Origin: Actinomycetospora sp. | GTDB lineage: Bacteria > Actinomycetota > Actinomycetes > Mycobacteriales > Pseudonocardiaceae | Assembly (NCBI GenBank): GCA_025925615.1 | Contig: JAICLN010000093.1 | Coordinates: 1-11,437 of the forward strand | Direction: 5' to 3' | Length of the DNA: 11,437 bases | Part shown: positions 1 through 5,229 of the stretch, piece after piece | How positions within the stretch are numbered: the stretch's first letter is position 1 | How the letters are laid out: each line of letters starts with the position of its first letter | The notes under the pieces: model-generated | Told to the model about the DNA's origin: nothing | Databases searched by the model: none | Seen by the model: only the letters and a program-made list of their open reading frames with translations | Position numbers and translations under genes: made by a program

Positions 1-147
1 CCGGTCCTCATGCGCCTCGACCAGTCCCCGACGGGCAGCCACCGCATGACCGATCTGGCCGACGCCGTCGTCCACAGCCGCAGCGGCCTCACCTACCAGG
101 CCGGTCTCCGCTCGGCGACGTCTCGTCGCCGGCGGAGCGCGCCCTAG
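1..147 (+). pseudogene. MarR-family regulator, 3'-truncated remnant (5' end outside window)
   Basis: Frame 1 from the window edge encodes a typical MarR winged-helix segment: a PVLMRLDQSP stretch, then RMTDLADAVVHSRSGLTYQ, which corresponds to the HTH with its recognition helix. MarR proteins normally continue for about 50-70 residues after this point, through the beta wing and dimerisation helices. Here the reading turns into an unrelated Arg-rich tail (SATSRRRRSAP) and stops at TAG 145-147. The wing and C-terminal helices are missing, and I could not recover a convincing wing from the other two frames. I infer a decayed gene rather than a working repressor. Its stop overlaps, on the opposite strand, the end of an MFS transporter fragment. 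MarR regulators often sit beside the efflux pump they control, so the two are probably relics of one resistance locus. The 5' part cannot be judged from this window. Confidence 0.6.
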
Positions 148-290
148 TCGCGACCTCCTGCGAGGCCGGTGACGCTCTGCAGGTACTGGGTGACGAGCAG
201 GAGAGTGCCGGCTCCGACCGCGGCGGTCACGACCATCAGGGTCAGCGCGGAGCCGGCATCCTCGGCGACCGGATCGGCGCACAGGGACCG
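144..290 (-). pseudogene. DHA2/EmrB-type MFS transporter fragment
   Basis: Read on the minus strand, this stretch contains LTLMVVTAAVGAGTLLLVTQ followed by YLQSVTGLAG. It matches the characteristic DHA2 (14-TM, QacA/EmrB-like) segment in which a hydrophobic helix runs into the TQYLQ-V-G motif. Only about 45 residues are recognisable. Upstream the frame dissolves into low-complexity Arg/Gly sequence, and downstream it ends at a stop (144-146) right after GLAGGRD, where a transporter would continue with several more helices. It is therefore broken at both ends and cannot be functional. It lies tail to tail with the MarR remnant, sharing CTAG at 144-147. The assignment rests on one helix and one motif, so the family is likely but the exact subfamily is not certain. 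Confidence 0.5.
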
Positions 291-393
291 CCCCGTTCGA
301 CACCTCCCTCCCGGCCGGTGTTGCCGGTCCTGATCAGCGCCTGCCCGCTCCCCGGTCTCGACGACGTCTCCCCGGGCCGAAGCGCCACCGTGA

Positions 394-416
394 GACCGCG
401 TCACCGTGACGCGGTC
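394..416. promoter_or_regulatory. Perfect 23-bp palindrome (operator or hairpin)
   Basis: Two 11-nt arms, GACCGCGTCAC (394-404) and GTGACGCGGTC (406-416), are exact reverse complements around a single central C at 405. The length and perfection are typical of a dimeric repressor site (TetR, MarR or similar). It could also form a 10-bp stem with a 3-nt loop as RNA. It lies 58 bp past the stop of the 2TM-domain gene (minus strand), but no T-run follows on either strand, so it is not a classical intrinsic terminator. No intact neighbouring gene has its start next to it. It may be an orphaned operator of the decayed regulator/efflux pair. Function is inferred. Confidence 0.5.
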
Positions 417-474
417 GCACGAAAGCACTTCGCACTGCTGAGGCCGGGCCGTGACCTGCCCCCACCCCGAATCG

Positions 475-744
475 TCAGGCTCCGGCCGGACGCCGCTGCA
501 TCTCGCGCTGGATCGCGTCCTCGGAGATCGGGCGCTGTCCGTAGAGCTGGAACGCCTGTGCGGCGAGGCCGATCGCCATACCCGCGATCGGGAAGATCGG
601 CCAGAAGAAGCCGGCCCCGCTCACCGCCCAGATGACGACGAGCAGCACGGCGACCCCGAGGAAGATCAGCGCGTTCTGCTGGAAGCTCTGCCGGTGCTTG
701 AGCCGGCCGATGGCCTCCGCGCGCGCATCGGTCCCGTCATCCAT
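475..744 (-). CDS. Small 2TM-domain membrane protein
   Basis: This 89-residue protein starts at ATG 744 with a purine-rich GAGGAGACGAGG stretch just upstream, so the longer open frame (to 969) is not needed. Residues 1-20 are charged (MDDGTDARAEAIGRLKHRQS). They are followed by a hydrophobic helix (NALIFLGVAVLLVVIWAVSG), a short turn containing FFWPIFPIAG, and a second helix (MAIGLAAQAFQLYG), then a polar tail ending EMQRRPAGA. This is the layout of the '2TM domain' family (PF13239), including the W-P-I aromatic turn between the helices. The same module occurs alone or fused to histidine kinases and regulators in actinobacteria. Function is unknown; it is probably an inner-membrane protein with both ends in the cytoplasm. 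It is the only intact gene in the otherwise decayed left 800 bp and is divergent from the GntR gene. Confidence 0.75.
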   Translation of the reverse strand: MDDGTDARAEAIGRLKHRQSFQQNALIFLGVAVLLVVIWAVSGAGFFWPIFPIAGMAIGLAAQAFQLYGQRPISEDAIQREMQRRPAGA

Positions 745-779
745 GGTGACCTCGTCTCCTCGAGGGGCGAATCCGGACC

Positions 780-809
780 ACCCTAGGTGACCTTCGCTAC
801 CCGTCTCAA
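780..809 (-). promoter_or_regulatory. Sigma70-like promoter for the 2TM-domain gene
   Basis: On the minus strand, TTGAGA (804-809) is followed after 18 nt by TAGGGT (780-785), which fits the actinobacterial TTGAc-(17/18)-TANNNT pattern. Transcription would begin near 772, leaving a leader of about 28 nt that contains the ribosome binding site of the ATG at 744. The motifs are visible; the activity is inferred. Confidence 0.45.
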
Positions 810-960
810 GCGTTCTGCTACGACACACGAGTGAGAACCACACGTCCGAGCGACCTCGATCAACGACTCGGCGTGGTCGTCGATCCACCTCTTCACGTTC
901 GTCCCGTACGGCATGCCGGCGGCGCCCCTCGAATGACCAGACATTGCCGGGCGGCATATG

Positions 961-989
961 TAGGGTCAATCCCGACCGACCGGGAGGAG
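961..989 (+). promoter_or_regulatory. Possible -10 element and RBS of the GntR gene
   Basis: TAGGGT at 961-966 fits the TANNNT -10 pattern, and a TGAC-containing -35-like stretch (933-938) lies somewhat too far upstream. GGGAGGAG at 982-989 is a strong Shine-Dalgarno sequence 6 nt before the GTG at 996. The RBS fixes the start; the promoter call is weak because no properly spaced -35 is evident. Confidence 0.35.
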
Positions 990-995
990 CCGGGA

Positions 996-2633
996 GTGGT
1001 GTCGAGGTCGCTGGACCGGGCGGGAGGGGCCGCGCCGCTGTGGTCGCAGCTGCAGGACGATCTGCTGCGGCGCATCCACGGCGGCGAGTTCGCCCGGGCC
1101 TTCCCCGGCGAGCACGCCCTGGTCGACCAGTACGCCGTCAGCCGCAACACCGTGCGCCAGGCCCTCGCGCAGCTCCGCGCCGACGGGGTGGTCACCGCCG
1201 AGCGCGGGCGCCCACCGCGGGTGGCCGAGGCCCGGGTCCGGCCCGCGATCACCCAGCCCGTCGGCACCGGGTCGACGCTGTTCGAGGTCGTCGAGAGCAC
1301 CGGGCGCACGCAGACGAGCGTCGTCCGCACGCTCGGACGGACCCGCGACGGCATCGTCGCGACCCGCCTCGGGCTCGAGGAGTCCACCCCGCTGCTCCTG
1401 CTCGAACGGCTCCGTCTCGCCGACGACGAGCCGCTGGCCTGGGACCGCGTGTGGCTCCCCTTCGACGCCGCCGCGCCGCTGCGTGACGTCGACCTGACCC
1501 ACGCCGGGCTCGACGACGCGCTCGCCCGGCACACCGGGCTGCGCGTGGACAGCGGCCGCGAACGCATTTACGCCGCGCTCGCCGACCCCGTCCGGGCCCG
1601 CCTGCTCGGCCTCGGCGTCGGCGACCCCGTCCTGCGCATCGAACGGATCGGGTACCAGGACGGTGTGCCCGTCGAATGGCGCCAGACCGTCGTCCGCGGC
1701 GACCGGTTCAGCCTGACCGCCGCGTTCGGCCGGCGACAGCAGTGGGAGCTCGCCCCCGGGTCCGGCCGCGCGCCCGGCCCCGCGGGATTCGGAAGGGATG
1801 TCGATGACGACGACCGAGTACTCCGGCGGCGCCCGTTCGACGAGGGCCGCGGAGGCGCCCGTCCGGTGGACGACCCGGTGGGAGACGTCCCTCGACGCGG
1901 CCGAACACGACGCGATCACAGCCCTGCTCGCCCACAGCTACGCATCGACGACCACCGTGTTCACCCACGGCCACAGCTGGGCCGGCGCCCGCCCCGAGCT
2001 GCGGCTCCTCGGCCACCACCGCGGCGAGGTCGTCGCCCACGCCGCCGTGATCCGTCGCTTCCTGCGCGCGCCCGAGCACGACACCTCGATCCTCGTCGGC
2101 GACGTCGGCCTGGTCGCGGTCCACCCGGATCGCCAAGGCCTCGGCCTCGGCGGCGCGCTGATGGACACCGTCGCCACCACCCTGCACCGTCTCGGCCTCC
2201 CCTACGGCTTCCTGACCTGCGGTCGAAAGGTTCGGGACTTCTACCGGCGGTGCGGGTGGCAGCCGCTCTCCGAGCACGCCCTCCGGTCGATCGGCATCGA
2301 CCTCGCCCTCGAGGACCACCGGCACAACGGCATGCTCCTGCCCGTCCTCCGCGCCGCCGAGGACTGGCCCTCCGGCCCGATCGAGCGCAACGGCCAGGAG
2401 ATCTAGGGCGCGCGGCACCGAGGCTCCGACCACGTTCCGACGATCTGTCGAACGGCCCGACGAGCTTTCATGCCGCTGTCGGAAGCTCCCCACCCGACCC
2501 GGCGACACCGCCGGAGCCGGATCGCCGCACCGGCGACCCACTCGGTTCAGTCACCGGAGAAGCTCATGGACCCCTCCAGGTGCCCGATGATCGCAAGCTC
2601 GGGGTGGCCGGCAAGATCAGCAGGACTCCATAG
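996..2633 (+). CDS. GntR-family (HutC subfamily) regulator with UTRA domain; stop codon missing at the expected end
   Basis: The start is GTG 996 (or GTG 999), chosen for the GGGAGGAG ribosome binding site at 982-989; an upstream GTG at 831 has none. Residues 14-75 are a GntR winged helix, with PLWSQLQDDLLRRI, then FPGEHALVDQYAVSRNTVRQ and LRADGVV. Residues about 85-245 are a UTRA ligand-binding domain, including LLLLERLRLADDEPLAWDRV and the terminal PVEWRQTVVRGDRFSL. HutC/UTRA regulators are normally 240-260 residues, so the protein should end near 1740-1800. Instead this frame meets no stop until TAG 2631-2633, running out of frame through the whole NodA-like gene; everything after about residue 265 looks like non-coding shadow. 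The -1 frame has TGA at 1805-1807, which would overlap the next gene's ATG as ATGA. A lost stop, a sequencing indel in the C/G-rich run near 1755-1763, or frameshifting could each explain this. Coordinates give the open frame; only 996 to about 1797 is supported as coding. UTRA ligands are often sugar phosphates or amino sugars; the ligand here is unknown. Confidence 0.7.
   Translation: MVSRSLDRAGGAAPLWSQLQDDLLRRIHGGEFARAFPGEHALVDQYAVSRNTVRQALAQLRADGVVTAERGRPPRVAEARVRPAITQPVGTGSTLFEVVESTGRTQTSVVRTLGRTRDGIVATRLGLEESTPLLLLERLRLADDEPLAWDRVWLPFDAAAPLRDVDLTHAGLDDALARHTGLRVDSGRERIYAALADPVRARLLGLGVGDPVLRIERIGYQDGVPVEWRQTVVRGDRFSLTAAFGRRQQWELAPGSGRAPGPAGFGRDVDDDDRVLRRRPFDEGRGGARPVDDPVGDVPRRGRTRRDHSPARPQLRIDDHRVHPRPQLGRRPPRAAAPRPPPRRGRRPRRRDPSLPARARARHLDPRRRRRPGRGPPGSPRPRPRRRADGHRRHHPAPSRPPLRLPDLRSKGSGLLPAVRVAAALRARPPVDRHRPRPRGPPAQRHAPARPPRRRGLALRPDRAQRPGDLGRAAPRLRPRSDDLSNGPTSFHAAVGSSPPDPATPPEPDRRTGDPLGSVTGEAHGPLQVPDDRKLGVAGKISRTP
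1804..2406 (+). CDS. NodA-like N-acyltransferase (GNAT fold)
   Basis: This 200-residue protein resembles rhizobial NodA, the acyltransferase that attaches a fatty acyl chain to the free amino group of a chitin-oligosaccharide, along its full length. I judge this from memory of NodA: VRW near the N-terminus (20-22), HSWAGARPELR (57-67), AH then IRRFLR (79-88), VGDVGLVAVHPDRQGLGLGG (98-117) in place of NodA's V-A-E-L-G-L-Y-V-R-P-D-L-E-G-L-G, LGLPYGF (130-136), and the C-terminus DWPSGPIERNGQEI (187-200) matching NodA's EWP-G--IDRNGPEL. Residues 110-115 (RQGLGL) also keep the classical GNAT acyl-CoA loop. Length matches NodA (about 195-210). ATG 1804 is preferred to ATG 1798 because GGAAGG (1791-1796) is 7 nt before it but only 1 nt from 1798. 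It follows the GntR gene without a gap, so co-transcription is likely. No nodB deacetylase or nodC chitin synthase is present. The acceptor is unknown; an amino sugar or other amine is a guess. Confidence 0.75.
   Translation: MTTTEYSGGARSTRAAEAPVRWTTRWETSLDAAEHDAITALLAHSYASTTTVFTHGHSWAGARPELRLLGHHRGEVVAHAAVIRRFLRAPEHDTSILVGDVGLVAVHPDRQGLGLGGALMDTVATTLHRLGLPYGFLTCGRKVRDFYRRCGWQPLSEHALRSIGIDLALEDHRHNGMLLPVLRAAEDWPSGPIERNGQEI
2462..2488 (+). terminator. Possible hairpin terminator after the NodA-like gene
   Basis: GAGCTTTC (2462-2469) and GGAAGCTC (2481-2488) form an 8-bp stem with one G-U pair and an 11-nt loop, 56 nt beyond the NodA-like stop. No T-run follows. Actinobacterial terminators often lack one, but this is weak evidence. 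Confidence 0.25.
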
Positions 2634-2706
2634 CTGCACGTTCGAGGCTCGGACAGCCATCATGTTCTGCTGATCATGGAGAGAAGGGGCGCGAGCGGCG
2701 CGGACC

Positions 2707-2747
2707 GTTCTGGACTGACCGAAGGGGCCCGTTCAGTCGAATAGAAC
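2707..2747. repeat. Interrupted inverted repeat upstream of the glutamine synthetase relic
   Basis: GTTCT (2707-2711) with GACTGA (2713-2718) is mirrored by TCAGTC (2733-2738) with AGAAC (2743-2747), giving 11 paired bases on each side with a 1-nt versus 4-nt interruption and a 14-nt centre. It sits exactly where the recognisable glutamine synthetase frame begins, so it could be a regulatory site, a hairpin, or a scar of the event that removed the rest of that gene. Confidence 0.4.
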
Positions 2748-2903
2748 GACGAGGGGAACCCGTCGTCGGAACAGGTCACCGCCGCCCTCGACGCGGCCGG
2801 CCCGGGCGTCGCGGAGTACTACGCCGCCGCCCGGCGCGAGGAGTTCTTCGACCGGCACGCGACGGTCGGCCCCTGGGAGCACGACCGCTACCTGACCGCC
2901 TTC
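2748..2903 (+). pseudogene. Glutamine synthetase C-terminal relic
   Basis: This frame has no plausible start of its own; a TAG at 2742-2744 closes it upstream. It encodes AEYYAAARREEF, then FDRHATVGPWEHDRYLTAF, the typical last segment of a type I/III glutamine synthetase. The intact homologue in this window ends VDYFAAIKQQEF...HADVSDWEITRYLTQA, and the last 30 residues align without gaps with about 14 identities by eye. The catalytic domain is absent. The identity level argues against a recent duplication of the glnT-like gene at 9777-11129 and for the tail of a separate paralogue. No stop follows; the frame stays open into the XRE gene. Third positions remain G/C-rich, so decay is recent or the segment is still translated. 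Confidence 0.65.
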
Positions 2904-2984
2904 GACGGCCCCGGCCCGTCCCCGCCCACCCACCCGGGATACTGGACCGCGTCGTCGCGCATCAGGTCGGGTGAGGAGCTCATC

Positions 2985-3692
2985 GTGGCTGTGGCCAGGC
3001 AGGGGCCGGACGGGTCGGTGCCCGCTCCACCGTCCGGGGTGTCGGACGCGGTCCCGGACCACGGCCCGGCCGCCCGCGAGGTCGACGCCGCCCCCTCGCA
3101 GGGGGGCAAGCTCGAACGCGCGATCGGGGAGCAGGTGCGCCGGATCCGCCAGGAGTCCGGCGCCACCCTCGCCGAGATGGCCGTGCGCACCGGCATCTCC
3201 AAGCCGATGCTCTCGAAGATCGAGCACGCCCAGACCTCGTGCAGCCTGACCACCCTGGCCCGGCTCGCCGACGCGCTCGACGTCCCCGTCACGTCGTTCT
3301 TCCGCGGCGCCGACACCGAGCGCGAGGCGGTCTTCACCCCCGCCGGCGCCGGGCCCCGGATCGTCGCCCGCGGCACGCGGGTGGGCCACGACTACACGCT
3401 CCTCGGCTCGCTGCGCGGGCCCCGCAAGCGCCAGGAGGCCCACCTGGTCACGCTCACCGAGCAGAGCGAGGAGTTCCCGCTCTTCCAGCACCCCGGCCAC
3501 GAGCTGCTCTACATGCTCGAGGGCGTGATGGTCTACGCCCACGGCGAGTCGAGCTACACGATGCGCCCGGGTGACGCGCTCCAGCTCGACGGCGAGGGCC
3601 TCCACGGCCCCCAGGAGCTGGTCGAGCTCCCGATCCGCTTCCTCTCGGTCCTCGCCCACGGCGACGACGGCGTCGGGCCTGACGAGGACTAG
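2985..3692 (+). CDS. XRE-family regulator with C-terminal cupin sensor
   Basis: The protein has 235 residues, starting at GTG 2985 with GAGGAG at 2973-2978 six nt upstream. Residues 1-41 are a Pro/Ala-rich, probably disordered leader. Residues 42-107 form an XRE (lambda-repressor-like) helix-turn-helix: LERAIGEQVRRIRQESGATL, then MAVRTGISKPMLSKIEHAQT and LARLADALDVPVTSFF. Residues about 150-225 form a cupin_2 beta-barrel with HPGHELLYMLEGVMVYAHGE and YTMRPGDALQLDGEGLHGPQ; the conserved His/Glu positions suggest metal or small-ligand binding. This architecture (PuuR-like) is common for regulators of amine and amino-acid catabolism, so it may control the adjacent sarcosine operon, which it faces tail to tail with a 4-bp CTAG overlap (3689-3692) with purU. 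The target and ligand are inferred. The open frame extends upstream into the glutamine synthetase relic. Confidence 0.85.
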   Translation: MAVARQGPDGSVPAPPSGVSDAVPDHGPAAREVDAAPSQGGKLERAIGEQVRRIRQESGATLAEMAVRTGISKPMLSKIEHAQTSCSLTTLARLADALDVPVTSFFRGADTEREAVFTPAGAGPRIVARGTRVGHDYTLLGSLRGPRKRQEAHLVTLTEQSEEFPLFQHPGHELLYMLEGVMVYAHGESSYTMRPGDALQLDGEGLHGPQELVELPIRFLSVLAHGDDGVGPDED

Positions 3693-4555
3693 AAGACCAC
3701 CGTCGTGCTGCCGTCGAGCAGCACGCGGTCCTCGCAGTGCCAGCGCACGGCGCGGGCGAGCACCAGCCGTTCGATGTCCGCGCCCCGGCCCGTGATCTGG
3801 GCGACGGTGTCGCGGTGGGAGATCCGGGCGACGTCCTGCTCGATGATCGGGCCCTCGTCGAGGTCCTCGGTGACGTAGTGCGCCGTCGCGCCGACGAGCT
3901 TCACCCCGCGCTCCTTGGCCTGCGCGTACGGCCCGGCCCCGACGAACGCGGGCAGGAACGAGTGGTGGATGTTGATCGCCGGCACGCCCAGGCGCTCCAG
4001 GAAGGTCCCGGAGAGGATCTGCATGTAGCGGGCGAGCACGACCAGGTCGACCCGGCCCTCGAGCAGCGACAGCGTGGCGGCCTCCGCCTCGGCCTTGGTC
4101 GCCCGCGTCACCGGGATGTGGGCGAACGGCACCCCGAAGCGGTCGACCTCCTTCTCGAGGTCGGGGTGGTTGGAGACGACCTGCACGACGTCGATCGGCA
4201 GCTCCCCGCCCCGCCACCGCCACAGCAGGTCCAGCAGGCAGTGGTCGAGCTTGGAGACGAAGAGCGCCACGCGCTGCGGCACGACGGCAGGCCGGATCCG
4301 GAACGACATGCCGAAGCGGCCGGCGACCTCGTCGGCGAACTCCCGCTCGAGAACGTCGATCCACGCCAGCAGGTCGGGCAGGTGGAACTCGATGCGCTGG
4401 AAGAACCGCCCGCCGACGGGATCGGTCGAGGTCTGGTCGGCGGAGATGATGTTCGCGCCGCGCGCGTAGAGGAACGCGGTCACCGTCGCGACGATCCCCG
4501 GGCCGTCCTCGCTGGAGATCAGCAGCCGCCCGACGTCGGCCGGCCGGCCGCTCAC
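3689..4555 (-). CDS. purU: Formyltetrahydrofolate deformylase
   Basis: This 288-residue cytoplasmic enzyme hydrolyses 10-formyl-THF to formate and THF. Residues 8-85 form an ACT domain (GRLLISSEDGPGIVATVTAF, then GANIISADQTSTDPVGGRFF), as expected for PurU and absent from PurN. Residues 92-288 form the formyltransferase-like domain with INIHHSFLPAFVGAGPYAQA (194-213) and TEDLDEGPIIEQDV (229-242). N195, H197 and D233 correspond to the Asn-His-Asp catalytic set of the PurN/PurU family. The length is normal. The start is GTG 4555, overlapping the soxG stop as GTGA (4552-4555), so translation is probably coupled; no strong ribosome binding site is seen of its own. As the last gene of the sarcosine operon, it would recycle folate after the oxidase has loaded one-carbon units onto THF. 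Confidence 0.95.
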   Translation of the reverse strand: MSGRPADVGRLLISSEDGPGIVATVTAFLYARGANIISADQTSTDPVGGRFFQRIEFHLPDLLAWIDVLEREFADEVAGRFGMSFRIRPAVVPQRVALFVSKLDHCLLDLLWRWRGGELPIDVVQVVSNHPDLEKEVDRFGVPFAHIPVTRATKAEAEAATLSLLEGRVDLVVLARYMQILSGTFLERLGVPAINIHHSFLPAFVGAGPYAQAKERGVKLVGATAHYVTEDLDEGPIIEQDVARISHRDTVAQITGRGADIERLVLARAVRWHCEDRVLLDGSTTVVF

Positions 4556-5229
4556 GTGTCCCGCCCGGCGAGCCCCACGAAGGTGCCGGTCTCGAGGCCG
4601 AACTCGGCGCCGGCGTCGAGGAGCGCCCCGGCCAGGAACTGGCCGGACGAGCGCTCGACGTGCAGGAGGTAGGACGGCCCCACCGACGATGGAGGGCCGC
4701 CCCGGTCGTCGCGCACGACGTCGGTCACCACCCGCGCCACCGTGGTGCGCAGCGCGGCGCCGTCGGGGGTCACGGAGTCGGACAGGTCGATCCCGCAGAC
4801 CTTCGCGAGCACCTGCGGGGCCGCCCGCCCGGCGAGGCGCACCAGCGCCCGGCCGTGGGTCAGGTCGATCACGGAGACGAACTCGCCGCTCGACCCCAGC
4901 CGCCGGGTCAACGCCGCGGCCAGGTCCGGGCCCCGTCCGGGAGCGGCGAGCACCAGCCACTCCCCCGGGCCCGAGCCGACCACGAGCACGTCACCGACAC
5001 CGACACCGTCGACGTCCGTCCGCGTGGTACGCCCGAAACCCACCCCGAGGGCGTCCGCGGCCGCGCCCCGGAACGGCGCCCGCACCGCGACCTTGGCCAG
5101 CGGGGTCTCGTCCGAGAGCGACAGGTCCCCGCGCGCCGCGCGGGCGCTGATCTCCCACCCGAACCGCACGACGGGGGCCTGCGGGGCGATCGGACTGCGG
5201 GCGATCGGCTCCTCGGAGGTCTCAGACAC
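4552..5229 (-). CDS. soxG: Sarcosine oxidase, gamma subunit
   Basis: This 225-residue protein begins at GTG 5229, with GGAAGGAG about 9 nt upstream, and overlaps the soxA stop by 8 bp. It carries the SoxG/GcvT-like fold without a full folate domain: residues 44-65 hold LAKVAVRAPFRGAAADALG, 85-100 GDVLVVGSGPGEWLVLAAPG, 115-150 SGEFVSVIDLTHGRALVRLA and KVCGIDLSDSV, and the C-terminal part has SYLLHVERSSGQFLAGALLD. Gamma is the least conserved subunit of the heterotetramer, so the assignment leans on position between soxA and purU as well as these motifs. It is slightly longer than usual (about 200) because of a polar N-terminus. It contributes structure rather than redox chemistry. Confidence 0.9.
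   Translation of the reverse strand: MSETSEEPIARSPIAPQAPVVRFGWEISARAARGDLSLSDETPLAKVAVRAPFRGAAADALGVGFGRTTRTDVDGVGVGDVLVVGSGPGEWLVLAAPGRGPDLAAALTRRLGSSGEFVSVIDLTHGRALVRLAGRAAPQVLAKVCGIDLSDSVTPDGAALRTTVARVVTDVVRDDRGGPPSSVGPSYLLHVERSSGQFLAGALLDAGAEFGLETGTFVGLAGRDT

Larger units (their letters stand above)
2407..2747. other. Intergenic stretch with lower GC, no convincing gene
   Basis: About 340 bp separate the NodA-like gene from the glutamine synthetase relic. GC drops noticeably in roughly 2560-2690. The octamer GTTCAGTC occurs at 2545-2552 and 2731-2738. A minus-strand frame from ATG 2663 to TGA 2547 encodes 38 residues (MMAVRASNVQLWSPADLAGH...), but it has no ribosome binding site and no family I recognise. 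The contents look like decayed or imported sequence; no transposase or RNA gene is visible. Confidence 0.4.

Noticed and set aside
831..995. Upstream GTG (831) as the GntR start
   Set aside because: No ribosome binding site, the added residues match nothing in GntR proteins, and GTG 996 has a strong Shine-Dalgarno sequence and the right position before the HTH.
1804..2406. Presence of a Nod-factor biosynthesis cluster
   Set aside because: Only a NodA-like gene is seen; nothing resembling NodB (polysaccharide deacetylase) or NodC (chitin synthase) occurs in the window.
2547..2663. 38-residue minus-strand ORF as a small protein gene
   Set aside because: Protein-like composition, but no ribosome binding site, no recognised family and no supporting context; mentioned only as part of the intergenic stretch.
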